Positions 1 to 15,300 of a stretch of DNA of 64,000 nt are shown one piece after another. The stretch covers positions 24,033,792 through 24,097,791 of the forward strand of contig OZ038456.1 in the NCBI GenBank assembly GCA_964036195.1, read 5' to 3'. Below the pieces are notes generated by a model, which saw only the letters and a program-made list of their open reading frames with translations, searched no databases and had not been told where the DNA came from. The stretch's first letter is position 1, and each line of letters opens with the position of its first letter. A program made the position numbers and the translations under genes. The stretch comes from Sphaerolaimus hirsutus (Eukaryota; Nematoda; Chromadorea; Monhysterida; Sphaerolaimidae).

Positions 1-188
1 CCATCCAGCATATTTAAAAAAAGCCTTTGATCATGAAAAATGCAAAGGAATCGACAAAAAAATATTTTGGGTCATGCGAAATGAGTGTTCAACGTAATTG
101 CCTATCCATCATTTTCAAGTAGTATAATTTCGCGTGTGCGGTCTAAACAAACGCATTCCTCAACTCACAAAATAACCCCCCCCCACAG

Positions 189-371
189 ACCCCCCAACCA
201 CCACCCCCTCCGGGGTAAAACGCGTGGGCAAATTGTGCCACGCAAAATCAGCCTCCATGCGCACGGTGTCCATGCTGTACAGGGACTCGTTGAACACACT
301 CATGGCCATGTTGCATTCCACGCAGCCGCACTTTATCAGGTGCATCATACCCAATGAGAGGAAAATTGGGG
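189..371 (+). CDS. Myosin exon 1 of window: loop 2 and actin-binding motif
   Basis: Acceptor CCACAG ends at 188. Enters in phase 1. Reads a Pro/Thr/Lys loop-2 region, then [18 protein letters not shown] and [15 protein letters not shown]. Leaves in phase 1 at donor GTTGGT, which joins to GT of the next exon as a Gly codon. Confidence 0.9.
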
Positions 372-3300
372 GTTGGTGAAGGGGGGAGTGGTTTTGGGGG
401 GAACTAGTTGACGGGGGATTTTTGGGCGGTCAACTGGAAATGATTTTGTTGTTGTTTTTTTAATTGGCTTCACAGATTATAGGGTATCATATTTGGTTTC
501 TCTGACTATACTCAAGTCAAATCTATCAAATAAATGGATAATGAAATTTTTCGCTTTTCAAATGTTTAACTAAAACATCTCTTTATTTTTAAACATTATT
601 TAATACCGCTCAATTGTGATAAAATCAAAATATTGTTACTGTCCCAAAAAATGTCCCAAAAAGCATCACGGCTCTTTTGGCGCTAAAACCTTGGGCTTTT
701 TTTCGTAACTATTTAGGTAGTGCTGCGAAATCCAGCGGGCACTCCCAGACGCTGTAAAATTCCCTGTCAAATGTCAAATGGCATGCAAAGTGTCAAAGTC
801 ATGAAAAAGTCATGGTAACCGAGTTGCCATTTTGCAGGAAATTTTCCATGACTTTTGACACTTTGCATGGCATTTTACATTTTACACGGCCTTTTACAGG
901 GTCTGGGAGTGGCACCAGTGCTCATTCACTGCTGTCATTAACTACCATACAATGTTTTTGGCGCAATTTTGAGATTCTTTTCGACAAAGGCGTCAGCACA
1001 TAGGCTCCTTGGCGCGGCGCCAACGCTCTATTAAACCGCACCTTGCAACCCATTTGCCACCCACAGGTCTCCTAGACGCCCCATTGGTGCTGAACCAATT
1101 GAGTTGCAACGGGGTGCTCGAAGGGATCCGCATCTGCCGCAAGGGGTACCCCAACAGGGTGCTGTTCCACGATTTCAAACAGAGGTAGTGTTGACATTAA
1201 TTTGGATGGCGTGGCAGTTTGAATGCATTTTGATGGGTTTTGAATTTTTCCAATTCTTTAAAATTTGATTTTTAGAGGATTGAAACTCCAGAATTTTTTG
1301 TGCCTTTTCGGTGAACTTTTTTTTAAATCAACATATTATCAGTTTATGTTTTCACATCCATTTTGTGGCAGTTTTTGATGTCACGTTTGCCATTTTCTGT
1401 CCATTTGGTAGACATGCAATGCGCTTAGCATTCGAAAAATAACCCGTGATTTATATTTTCGAAAATCACAATAAATATAAATAACCCGTGATTTATATAT
1501 ATTTATATGTTTTTCAAATTCTGAGTGATATATTTATATATATTTTTTAAATTTGAAAAAAAATCACTGAGAAAATCACTCATACTAGATACATTGTGGA
1601 TCAATGATTGTACTTTATGACTAAAACATGTAATCTTTCTGTTCATGTAGAGCATTTTTGAGATAAGATATTGTGCCTACACTTTCACCATCACTTTTTT
1701 GAAAACTACAATGGCCAAAAATGATGAGATTATCCAGTTTCCACTATTGAATGCTGTATATGGTCAGTTTTCACAAATGGCATGAATTTTTGTCATGTGG
1801 TGTTGGCAAGTCACTAGTTTGCCCTTGTGTTTACCTAATGTGAAACACAGCAAAAAATAGTTGTGTGGATGCGCAGTGAAGCGTCATGAAGTGTTTTCAT
1901 GCCAACACTTCCCAACAATTCACCAAGAATGCTGGAGCTTCCACACATCACAAAAATCTGCGTGAAGACACTTCATGCTTCTCAATATGGCACTCCCAGA
2001 CAAATGTATACATAGGGGAAGCATGTGGAAGCTCTAGCGCTGTGAAGTGTCTTCCACATGTTTGGATGTGCATGGAGCACATGGTGAAGCTAGGTGAAGT
2101 GCGTGGAAGACACTTCACTGAGATTTTTGTGATGTTGGTGGAAGCGGATGAAATTGTGTGGAAGTGTGTGGAAGTGTGCTGCTTCACGCACATCCAGCCT
2201 GCTCCCAAACCTTCATGGATCCATTTTTTGCTGTGAAAACTCAAATGATGACAAATGGTGATATCACCATCACTTAGTTTTCATTTTGTGTGTGGCAAAG
2301 ATGTAAACTGTTTTAAGTAATTTTTTATTTATGTCATCCTTTGAATTTTATGCTTTATTTAATGGTTGCCCAGACAGCATGCAAAAAAGCAAGAAAAATT
2401 TATTCAATACATTTTGTGATTGTGCAATTTTTTGCTGAACCTGTTGCACCTGATACACAAAACCTGGGTGATGGCATGGCAATCACTTTTTGCTATGAAT
2501 ATGACCAACAGTAAATTTTATTGTCAAATTTTTGAAAGCCTGAAATCAGTGCTGGCTGAAAATGTTCACTTGATGTCTGGACTGTGAGACAACAAATTCT
2601 GGAGTGGATGAAGACCCCTGATGGCTGTGTGCCTGCTTTCAGTTCAGTGAAAATGTTTGCAGCGCAAAATGTTTTTACGTTGTCATTGAGGTTGTAGGTT
2701 TAATTTTACTGTTCTGAAATTTGCTTGATGTTTTCAAATGTAAAATATAACTGTGGGATATTAAAGTACATTTTTTTGCTTGCAAATGGTAAACAAAGCC
2801 CATAATACCACTTGAAAATGAAATAAAGGGCAAGTGATTTTTTGTAATTTTTTTCGAGCTTAGAGTTATTTTTTTAGTAATTTAATTATATTTTCTGGAG
2901 ACCTTGAGTGATTTATATATATTTATATTTTTTCTAAAGTTTGAGTGATATATTTATATATATTTTCCAAAAAATCGGTGATTTTTTTGAATGCTAAATG
3001 CGCTACATATGTGCCATTTTAATGCAATTACTGGCGTTTTTTCGGGGCTAACAAATATCATTTTACTCAATACTTGATATCATAATTTTAAAAATCATTC
3101 GTCATCCGCAGGTACACACTCGTTGCTGCCCACGCGGCCGCCCAAGTAAAGAAAGGGAACAAGTGTGGGGTTCCGGAAGATGGCAGCATTTTGGACGAGA
3201 AACCTGTGGCTGAGGCGATTTTGGATAGTTTGGTTGATGAGGGAAAATTGGCGCATGAGGAATTCAGAGTGGGAGCTACCAAGGTTTGTCGGTGGTCAAT

Positions 3301-6300
3301 TCCGTAAGTGAAGAAGTAAACAAAATAAGTGTAAAGTGATTTGAGAAGTGGCAAATGCAGAGGCAAGTAACAGGTCCAGCGATGTGTCAATTTGTTAGTG
3401 GAAAGTGAATAAGAAAGAAACAAATGTCAAGCCGAAAGACGAATGGTATGTGAAAAAAAATAAAGAAGCGTAAAAACGAAGAAATAAAACATGAAATCGA
3501 TAACGGTTCACATTTTGTTCTTTTATTTTCGTTCAAATGCAATGTCATTTGTCTCTTCACTTGTCATTTAAAAATTGTCATATCTTTTGAATTTTTATTT
3601 GTCACTTATAAATTACTTGTCACTTACAAGTTATACGTTGTCTTTTACTTCTTCACTTGCAAAATTGATGCCTGGTGCCAACTACAAAATCGTTGAACGA
3701 TGCCGTTTAAAACAAGTGTGCAAAGTCACGATTGTCGTTGTTTTTCGCTAGGAATTAAAAACGCTTTTGAAACACTTTTTTGAGTTGACAAACAGATCAT
3801 CCAATCGTCTAGCCGTCAACTAAAAACTGTGATAAAAATCCATTGGTTTCTAAAATATGACAAGTTTCAAATAACTCGACAGGTATTTTTCAAAGCGGGC
3901 ATCCTGGCCAGACTGGAGGAGTTGCGCGACCAGAAATTATCTGCTATGATGCTGAATTTGCAAACGCTCATTCGGTCTTGGTGTGCAAAAGCGGATTTGC
4001 ATAGACGCAGATACAGGGTCCAGTGTGGGTTATTTTTGATGTGTTCACTTGCATAAATTGTTGTGTATAAGGAACGATGTAGTGTATCGAATATCGAATA
4101 TTTTTTCATATCGAATATCGATATTGAGAATTTTGAAAAAATATCGAATATCAATATCGAATAATTGGATTTATCAACCGTATGCATTAAATTTTCAAAT
4201 ACTAATTCAAGTTTGAACATTCTTTATGTAAATAAGTAAATAGATGGGCATAGATAAATTTTAATCCCGCATGAAATATAATCCCGCTCACACTACAAAA
4301 CGCACGTCAAAAACAAATAATCATTATATGCCAACCGTATTTCCTCGAAATACCCCCCGGGGGTTTATTTTTACAGTCTGAGTATTTTGTGGGGGGGGGG
4401 TTAAACGAGGGGGTATTATTTCGCCAGAAATTTTTGTAATCCCAGTAGTAAATTGTTGTTTGAAACGCGCGTAGATGTCGAAAAATGCAACAAAAACCGC
4501 CATGTATAAGACTTTATCGAAATCTAAATTTGGAGGGGGGGTATTTCAAGGGGAGTTAAAAATTCATAGTGGTCGTTTTGAGGGGAGTACTTCGAGGAAA
4601 TACGGTACTTTCTTCCCAAACAACTCCCCTCAATAACCCCCCCAATTAAACCCCCACAGCCTACACGGTGATCCAAAACAACATTCGCAAGTGGGTGCAA
4701 CTGCGGAATTGGAATTGGTTCACCCTGTACAGCCGAGTGAAGCCCATGTTGAAGGCTAATAAAATGCTGGAACAAGTGCAGGAAATGGAGAAAAGGATAA
4801 AGGTAGGTTGGGGGTTGTTTGGGTATGCTCAGTTTTGTGAGTGGAAAGTGATAAGTTAGGTTTTAAGTGCGCAGTTAAGTGACTAAATAATGAATAAATG
4901 TGAAGTGAATAAATAACTGGACGCACCCAGTCTCTGTAAAATGTCCAATGTCATGCAAAGTGTCTAAAAATGCAAAACTATTCAAAATGCCTTGGAAAAT
5001 GTCAGGCTACTGGTGAAAAACATTATGTGAAAGTTAATAGGGCTCAATTTCGAATATTTACTTTTTTGTTTTGCGAAGCTGTAAGCTATAATTGCAGACA
5101 CATTGCCTATTTTTGACGGCACGAATAGATCCAAATTGAATTTCTGGATTGCGTTTCTGCATTTTATTCATGCATTTTCAACATTAAGTGCCTGAAAAAA
5201 TCTAAAGCACTTTTTGAATCTCTAAATATTTATGAAAAAATTTAGTTTGGAGTGTCTTACTAATGGTGGAAATTGTTTTTATCGAAAAGTCTCAAAAATT
5301 TTGTCATCGTTACAGATGTGAGTTTCAGACATAAAGTAGTTTAAACCAGTATTTTTATCAATTTCCCTTACGCAGGACCTGGAATCAGCCAAACAGTCGG
5401 CCGAGCGCCAGTGCGTTTCACTCAAAGAAAACTTGGCTCGCTTCCAAAATCAATACGAGCAGTTGGGACGGAAATTGGATGAACAGGGCAAATTGTTGGA
5501 TGAGGCAAATGATAAGTGTAATGAGAAAGACAGGCAGAAAGTGCAGTTGAATCGGCAGATTACGGTCGGTTTGGGATTTTGAATTTGAATTTTTCAGAGA
5601 AATAATTAAAAGAGCTCCATAGGAGTCAAAAAATAGAAAATTCAAGCGGCAAAACCCTTAAAAATTAAGAATTCTTCCCGACAATTTTCCATCGATCACT
5701 GACAAATTTAATCATCATGCAATGCTCCAAATATCACCGAACCAATAAATTATTCTAGTGACTAGTGAATAAATGCATGTGTAGATTATTGTGTTTCGTT
5801 GGCAACTAGCCAGCGATAACGAATGAACAAAGTTTGAAGTAAGAAATTCATACCTCTCAAAACGTTAACATAAAACATTTCAACAGCAATTACCTTATTC
5901 TTTAACGAAATCGCGTGTCAGTTATGTTTGGCGCGCTGCCAACGTGAACTGCTCATGCATTACAATCAATAAAGTCAATAATTTTTCCCAGGAACTAAGC
6001 GAGCAGTTGACAGATGTGGAAATGCGCTGCGACACGATGTCCAAGCAAAAGAAAACATTGGAAAGCACCTGCGCGCAGATGGAACGGGAAATGCAGGACG
6101 TAAATTTTGCCATGAGCAAGGTTGGCATCATGAGGGGAAATGGCGCTGGCGCCTTTTTTTGTGCAGTCGTGTTATGGCGCGAGGCACCGTATGGGGCTGG
6201 CGCAATTGCGTCAAAATTGGATCGCTGTGTTCAAAATTAAATGGTTATTTGTACACTTGACTAGTGGTGTAAAAAGTGCCAAAGTTTTGGTGCCAAGCGC

Positions 6301-9300
6301 CAATAGCGCCACATAAATCGAGTGCCAAGCGCTGTGGCGCATTTTCCTATGGCGCTAGCATCAGGCGCCAGCGCCATGTGGATTTTATATCCTGGCAAAA
6401 AATTGCTTATGGTCATGGAATACAGTGATGTATTTTGTTATCTGGCGAAATTTTCATGGGATTTATCATTTACAGTGGGTGGGGTTTTTTTTTCAGAACT
6501 TTCACACAAGCATCTTCCGATTTTACTGAATTCATCTGTGAAAAAATTGCTCGTGTGACCAAAAAAATTTCTTACCCTTTACGATTGCACAAAAATTTAT
6601 CAAAAATGCAAAAAAAATGCAGTTTGAGGCCGAAAAAGCGAACAGCGAGCGCCAGATACAGACTTTGCGCGAGGAGCTCGATTACAAAGATGAGATTATT
6701 GGCAAAATGAACAAAGAGAAAAAGACTGCCGAAGAGGTTGGTATTTCAAGGTAGTTGAAATTAATCGTGTAATTTAATTTAATGTAATGTAATTTTAACA
6801 ATGTGTCAATTGGTCCACACTATTTGGCATCCCAAATTCGTGTCAACTTAATGTCAACTCAATACCACTAAAACAAATTCATGCGTCTCATTTACCAACT
6901 CTTACCAAAAGTATGCTCTATCACACAGAAAAGTTAAAATTTAACGAAATTTAGTTTGCACAAATTTTGATGTCAACTAGTGTTTGTGAGCCCAATTTTA
7001 ATTAATGCATGTTCAATAAAATGATAAGAATTTGTCTCTCTTTAAAAACTCAATTTCAATAAAGAACGTAAAAAACTAATCTTCCAATTCCCTTCTCTTC
7101 AACAATTAAATTCACGCTGTTAAAACATATTGAATAATCCCCCAAAATCATTCAGAATGCGCGCAAAATATTGGACGAGGTCCATATTCAAGAGGATAAA
7201 CTGATGGCTGCAAACAAAACGAAGCAAAAGCTCGAGTCTACTTTGGATCAAGTTTGTGACACTTTTCTGAACACTTTGCACCCAGACAAAGTAGTTGACG
7301 CGGCGTCAATTGAAAAGTTTCATTGCAAACATGCATCTACCGTATTTCCTAGAAATACCCCCCTTGAATTACCCCCCCCCCCCGAAATACCTCCAGTTTT
7401 CGAACTGAGGAAAAAATACCCCCTCGAAATACCGTATTTCTCCATGTAAAGGACCCCCCCGTGCACAACACCCGGGGTGTTACACAGCTGTATAGCAGCC
7501 CGGGGTGCTATGCTAGGTTTCAAAAAGATCACCCGATTTGAATTCCTTAAATATTGTGTGTGGTGCGCGCCACTCATTGTAATTCCGCGGCGCACATTTT
7601 TCCATTGCATTGCTGCACGCCGCAAACCAACAAAAAGCCTAAATTTGTAGAGACGTGTATTTGAAGGTGTTTTGGAAGTTGAATCCATCTAATTTGGATG
7701 TGTTTCCGTGTATAACACCCCCGACCTAACACCCGGGTGTTATACAAGTTTTGAAAAAAGGTTGCTGGGAAAGGTCTCAATTTTGTATAGCACCCGGATG
7801 CTTTACACGGAGAAATACGGTACCCCCCGTCTGGAATGATGTACATCATGTATGCAATGTACATGATGTATTTATTGATGCCAGTGTGCATCGCTGATAC
7901 ATATTTATATGCTCATTTGTGTACAGATGTACATCTACCGAATATTACTTATTTTCTCACGTTTATTACCGTTCTTGTGTATGAAAAAGCGTATTCGTTA
8001 CTATAAATATCACGATAATTTCAGACGAAATAATAACCCCCCCTCGAAAAAGCCCCCCTCGAAATATCCCCTCAAAATTTCCACTCTGAAAAAATAAACC
8101 CCCCTGGGGATATTTCGAGGAAATACGGTATACACAAATTGCGATTTTTCAAAATCGCATTTTACGGCTTGTCGCTGACCGAAGTGCCAAATTTCATGCC
8201 AAATGTCAATTAAAATAAAAAGAAAATGTATTGAAAGTGAACTATTTACAACTTGCATATAAATTTGTCAACTGTCATGCGATTTTACTTTACACTTTAC
8301 AGGGTGCGGCACAGTCACCATTTGTCAATTGAATTTTTTTTTGAAGTGTGCTAAAATGAATTGTCTGTAAATCCATTCAAATTAATAATCAAATTCGTGT
8401 CTTTGACATAATTTCAAATAAAAATACAATTGATAACAGAAATCAATTGTCACCTCGTCAATTTAATAGTGTGCGTAGAGCAAGTTAACCTAGCGAGTTT
8501 TTGAGGGCGGACTTATTCGAGGGGGGGGTAACTTTACCTCAGAATTACATAATGTATCAGCTGTCGCTGATGCGGGCAAACATTCTTTCGTATTCTTGAT
8601 TTCACACACTGCACTGCATTTGCATGCCATAATCATTCAATGCATGGGTTTATTTGTTGTTTTATTTAGTTCATTGATCATTTTTTACGTTTTGCAAAAT
8701 CTTTTCTACCAATCTCAAGGGAGGGAGTTATTCGAGTGGGGGGAGTTATTCATGGGGAAGTGATTTTTTCCTCACCCGACCAACGGGGGTCTTATCCATG
8801 GGGGGGTGTTATACGAGGGGGGTCTTATTCGAGGATTTATGGTATCTTAAACCGAAAACCTCCCATACCCTACTATTCCAGATGGAGGAAAATTTGGACA
8901 GGGAAAAGCGCCAGCGCCTTGACTGTGATAAAGCTCGCAGGAAATTGGAGGGGGAGCTAAAAGTGACACTTGAAACTGTGGCTGAAATGTCCAAGCAAAA
9001 AAGTGACGTTGAAAGTGCTTTGAAAAAGTTCGTTTTTATTTTGGATTTTTTGCAATTTTGTGAATGATTTGCGGGCGTGACACTTTCAATATGTGAAATG
9101 TGCTTGTGTTATATTTACTGAAGTATTTCAATCGGTGACTAGAAAAGTAGTAAGTAGACCTGCAAGTGTCGGCAATGTTTATTTAGGTAGAAAAATGTAC
9201 TTGTCACGTATCAGTTTTGTCACTGACTTGACTTACTATCTACAATTTTACCTGTCACAACTCATTCTCACCTCTCATATACGCCAAATTCAATATACAA

Positions 9301-12300
9301 AGAAAACTACCGGGTTTTATATTCAGATGGTAGATTCTAAATTTCACCATTAAAAAACCAAACTTCATTACCCAGGCGCCAATCTGACATCGACCAGCTA
9401 ACACAGCAAATCACCGACGAACAAACAACAGTGGCTAGATTTCACAAACAAATCAAGGAATTGCAAGCGCAACTGCAACAGTCCTCTGAGGAGGCGGAGC
9501 TTGAGAGACAGGCTAAAAATAGGGTGGGTTCAATTGGAAAAGTGCCAAGTTTTATAGAAAAAATTGTGTCTGGTTTGGGGGGTGGCGTTTTTGCAGTTGC
9601 GGTGATTTAAGGTGAAAATTCACAGTTTTTTTTTCAAACTGGGCGATCTTTGGAACTGCACAATTGATCAGGGCCGTATCCAGGGGGGGGCGGGGGGGGG
9701 CTGCAGCCCCCCCCCCTCCCGGGGCGAGACCAAAAAGTGACCGGAAAATGCGACTTTTTCAACGTCAGCGTAAAAAATTTTGCGCGCAAGCGCGCATTCT
9801 TCACCAGATATACGGTATTATCATCGGATTTGCTTCATGTGGCCACAAATCATTATAAATACACTCAATGTTGTGTTTTTTTGCTGTTTTGTATGTATAT
9901 TTACACACATATACAGCATTCCATGGCGCTGACGCCAACGCCAATGGCGCCATCGCGTGGCGCCTACTAATGGCGCCAGCGCCATTCCGCCACTATGTAG
10001 CTAAAATTTTAGGGGGGGAGGCTGAGCCCCCCCCCTCGCCGGCCTCCGTAAACAAGCAGCCCCCCCCCGCTCAAAAATCCTGGATACGTCCCTACGGATA
10101 CGATACAAGATGAGCAACGTAGTATGTCAAGTCACAAGTAATTTCGTTGACATATTTGCTTGTCACTCTAATTCTTGTCACTAGACTTAGTTACCACGTA
10201 TGTAGCTAAATATGGTTTTTATACCTCTACCAGTATTTTGTCACTAGTTTCGTTGCGTAATGAGCACTTGTCAAACGCAAACTTGTCATGTAAAGCCGAA
10301 GTCATGTAATGCCATGCCATATATTTTTTTGTATACTCGGCGGACATCACAATTAGTATGGAAACCTACCATAACCCATCTGAAAAGATATTCATTTAAT
10401 TATGGTAGGATTCTGCACATACTTTGCGGTCCGCCCAGTATATTGAAAAAGTAGAGTATCAGGATGGCATTTCAAATTTGTACGTGACCTTTGACTGGGC
10501 ACAATGTTAACAGCAGGGGGCAGTCCCAAACCCTGTACAATGCCCTGTAAAATGTCAAATGTCACGGAAAGTGTCAAAAGTCATGGAAAATGCCCTGTAA
10601 AATGTCAACTCGGTTGCCATTTTGCAGGGCATTTTCCATGACTTTGACACTTTGCATGACATTTGACATTTGACAGGGCTTTTTACAGGCTCTGGGAGTG
10701 TCCCCAGGCTGTCACGTGTGGCTATGGGGGTTCCCTAAACAAATCTTTTAACTATAAATGAATACCTACCTATATGAAACGCCAAATGGGAAAAACCTCC
10801 TCACTTTTGTGACGCAGTTTTTGCATATGAATTTTGTGAGTGGTTTATTATAAAACCGATGTAATAAGCAATACTAAACATTGACGAATACCCAATACCC
10901 AATACCCACTAAATACCCACAGTCGGAAAAGCGCTGCGCCGATTTACAATGTCAACTCGATGAATTGGAACAGCGCTGCGAGGAAGCCAGTGGAATGGCC
11001 GGCGCTCAAGTGGAACTGGGTAAAAGGAAAGATGCGGAATTGGCTAAAATGAGAAAGGAAATTGAGGTGGGCTTTTTTTTGGGGGTGGGGGGTTATTTGA
11101 GGTGGGTACATTTGGTGGGTATATTAACATGGCTTTTGAGAGTGTTTATTAGCCCATATTCATGTGTGAATTTATTATTTACTGTATTTAAGTTTAATGT
11201 ATTCACTGTAGAATATCATCGAGTGAAAATCTTGTTGTTGTTAGCATTCCATTAGCTGTCACCTGGAAAACTTTTTTTAAGATGGCTTGAGTTCACCGGA
11301 ATGCATAGCTTCTTGCACGAACGAATTGTCGTCGTTGAAGGCCAAACATGACACTTATCGGGTATTTATAACCCGTTGGAAAGCGTCATATTCAGTTGAC
11401 AACTGATCAAATGTGAACTAAATAGTCACTAGCAACAACGATGCATACAAAAATGTGTGCACGCGAACCCTGACTGTCATTACCTATCCGTCATGTCAAA
11501 TAAATGGAAAAGCTGCTTTTGCGTTTTATGGCATATTAAACTGTGACATATTAAATGTCAAATTTTCGTAAATATGTTCCGAAGAAATTCAAATGAATAA
11601 AAATGCTTAATTTCGATGTCAAACATATATTTACATGAATATTTAATCTCAGGACCTGCGGCTGCAATACGACGCCCAAATTTCAAATTTGAAACGAAAA
11701 AATTCCGATTGCACAGCAGAAATGGAACTTCAGATGGACGCATTGAACAAATCGAAGACAAAAATTGAAAGCGAGAAAAATTCTTTGCTCAGGGAAATTG
11801 AAGATATCAGCACGGAACGGGATTCTGAACAAAAGGCAAAAAGTGAATGGGAGAAAATGGCTAGGAATTTGGAGGCGCAGGTTTTTTTAAAGGCTTTTTC
11901 ATGTTTTTTTCTTGAGTTGTAAAAACACCAACAAATTGCCACAGAAATTCACCAAAAACGGTACATGAAATAATGGTGTCTGTCATTTGTCATGCAGAAA
12001 TTTGTAAAAAAACTTGATTTTCATCAGAGTTGTTAGAATTACTGAACTTTTTCAAAGTATATGTAAACGTAAAGTATATTTTTTTACTCACCACAAAGTA
12101 TAAAAAACGTAAAATACTTTTTTTTTACTCGTACGTACGCGTAAATGTGGGTACTTTTTTGTGAGTGTAGAAACGACTACTTTTCTTCATAGAATGTGTA
12201 AAACTGGGCACTTTTTCATACGTGGACAGCACAACGTATGTTTTTCTATAAGCAAATGACAGATTATATAGTTTTCAAGGTCTCTTTTTTCTAGGAGATA

Positions 12301-15300
12301 AAAATCATCGTTCTCCCGACTCGTTTACCACATCCATTGTCTCCACAACCATTTTGATTTGGTTGCGAATTTTGAAATTTTTAAAGGCACTACCCTCGCA
12401 TGTCTAAAATATTCAATGGAACCACTTCTGTAAATACATAGCAGTGTAGTTACTTTATAAATATGTCCCACATTGAATTTTCATAAATACATTTTCCGTA
12501 CGCGTACGCTTTGAAAGTGTACGCTTACAAGTGCGTACGGTATTTTTTTGAAAAGTATATGTAAATGTATTTACCGCGTACTCGCGTACGCGTATTTTTC
12601 GAGTAAACGTACGTACCTTTTAACAACTCTGATTTTCATTGTTCTCAAACATTTGGCAAACATTTGGCAAATTGACATGTCAAATTCTTCACGAAAAATA
12701 AACGACACTCAAAATGTGTTTTCAGCCATTATTTCATAAGCTATTTCACAGTGATTTGTTTTTCGTGATAGCTATGATTTCAATTTTTGCCAAAAAATGT
12801 TAAAATTTGTAATTTCGTTCAGCTACGAGAGACAGCATTCAAACTTGAGGACAAGGAAAAACAATACAATGAGGTGACCCTGCACAAAAATCGACTTCAA
12901 AATCAGGTTCAAGAGGCCACCTCGAATTTTCAGGATATGGAACATCAGATTGCGTTGGTTTATGTTTATCGTTGTCCTTTTCAATGCAAATTGAAATTGT
13001 CAAATTTTATTCCAAACAGTTAAGTGATCATTGGTAAGTGCAAGTGGTCCAGTGATATATTTATAAGTTAATCAAGTGCTGGGTTCAGTATGGGTGTGGG
13101 TTGGATAAAAATTTAAAGTTCACTTTTCTTTCAACTTTTTTACTTCTCGCCTCAAAATTGCTTTTTAAACTTCTCCACTTGCGTAAATGACATCATCCTA
13201 AATTAGACAAATCAAAGGGCTAGGGCCCATTCCGCATCAAAGCCCATTCCGCATGTAGACACATTATAGACACATTATGCCTGCAGGGGTAAGAAAGGGG
13301 GTGGGTAACACCACCCCAAACCACCCAGGGGTAAGAAAGGGGGTGGGTAACACCACCCCAAACCACCCAGCTATCTATCTATCCCTGGCGCAAATTTTTT
13401 TGGCTACATTCCCCTGAACACCCCCCCCCACCCGCAAATCAAAGTGCCAGTCCCCATCTTTACCACCTAAAAACAATCTGTCTTGAACACATCCAGCTTA
13501 TCAATTGTCAACTAAAAATACATTTTCAGTCAACTGAGCCGCGCCAAATCGCTGCTGGCAACTCAGCTGGAGGAGGCGAAAAATACAGCTGATGCTGAAA
13601 ATAGGGAAAAACAAGCGATTTTTGCCCAGCTGAAGGGTGCTCAGGTGTGTGCGTGAGATCATGGTAGACCAGGTGGTAGCGATAGAAAAATCGCCAGGAA
13701 GTATGGCGCCATTGGCCCTACACACACTAGTTTTCACCGTGACTGATGTGAAAACTGAAATGGCCACATGGCCACATCCAGCCTACTCTTATTGTATGCT
13801 ATATGTGTTTTTGTTTTCAAATTTTCAATTTTAAGCTTTCATTGATTTAAATTCAAATTTAACTTTAATAAAATCATTCAACCGTGTTCATCAATTTGCA
13901 TTTGAAAAATTTCAGTTTTCACACGAAGTCACGGTGAAAACTAGTGTGTGTAGGCACAATGGTGGCGTTTATGAAATGGGTGCCACGGAAAATAAGCGCC
14001 AGTCGCCATTGAAAAAGGGCGCCTTGACGTGGCGTAGTTTGGCGCCCGCAAATGGCGCCATTCCATCACTTATCATGTGTATAGTTTTTATTATCTCTTA
14101 TTTTCAATAGTTCCCCTGTCGGCTGAGTTGAGCGAAAATAATCTCACGCTTGAATAATTACCCAACTCATAAAATTTGTCTGACAAAGTAATAATACACC
14201 GGGGGATGTCCGGTAAATGTATTTGATACACACACATTTTTACTCCCTGGAAAAGTGGAAAGTCCCTGGAAAAACTTCATCAGAATTACTTTTATTCAGA
14301 ATTTTTTAACAATTGCAATGGGACTTTTTCATTGGAAGTTTCGAAATTATACGTCATTTAGCGCTTTTTCATCACAAAAAGATAAAAATTAAATCCCCCC
14401 ACACAGCTTTCCCTGGACTCTTTGCAAGCGCAAACCCTCGAAGATGAAGAAACCAAGGCTGATTTTCAGCGGCAATTGGCCAAGGCCAACAATGATTTGT
14501 GTCAGTGGAAGGCGAAATTTGAAACTGAGGGTGTTGTGAGGCTCGAGGAGGTTGAGGAGGCTAAGTAGGTTCAGGGTTTTTGGTGATTTTGGACGTTGAA
14601 CGTTGTGTTAGTCCCGCAAGCTGTAGAATGTTAGGTAAAATATCATGCAAAATTGTCAAATGTGATGTAAAATGTAAATCGCTGAGTGAAAAAATACATA
14701 TAATATCTTAAATTTTACTACACATTTCACGTGGAATTAGACAATTAGTATTATATTTTACATAGGGTTCAAACGGGATTGACTTTTCGGGATAGGGATC
14801 GGGATTGGTTTTTTGAGATTTCGGTATCGGGATCGGGATCGGGATTGGCCGGGATTGGGGTCACGGGATCGGGATCGGGATTTGCATTTTTTTGGGATCG
14901 GGATTGGGGGTCTTGGGATAGAGATTTTAGCCAAGGTTTTGACATCCACAGTTGTTCATAAAGGTCTAAAAACACTGTTGGATGCCAGAAACGTGGCATA
15001 AAATGAACGCTGGGGGTTTGCGTTCACATTTTTGCATGCAAAAACGTCGTTTTTTCACTTTTGATAATTTCCACTAATTTTTCCGGGATCGGGATCCCGG
15101 AATTTTGAGTTTCTCGGGATCGGGATCGGGATTTGAAAAGTTTCGTGATCGGGATCGGGACTGCTAAATCCCGGAATTTCACGGGATCCGGGATCGGGAT
15201 CGGGATCCCGTTTGAACCCTAATTTTACATTCTAGATTTCACCTGAAATTTTTCCGGATTATATTTGCCTATTCTTGGCGGTAAAATATCCTTCTCTTTT

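Noticed and set aside
14758..15001. Frames reading Asp-Arg or Ser-Arg dipeptides on both strands (also 42,059-42,452 and 45,313-45,870)
   Set aside because: They are translations of GGGATC hexamer arrays in a transposon and are open in several frames at once.
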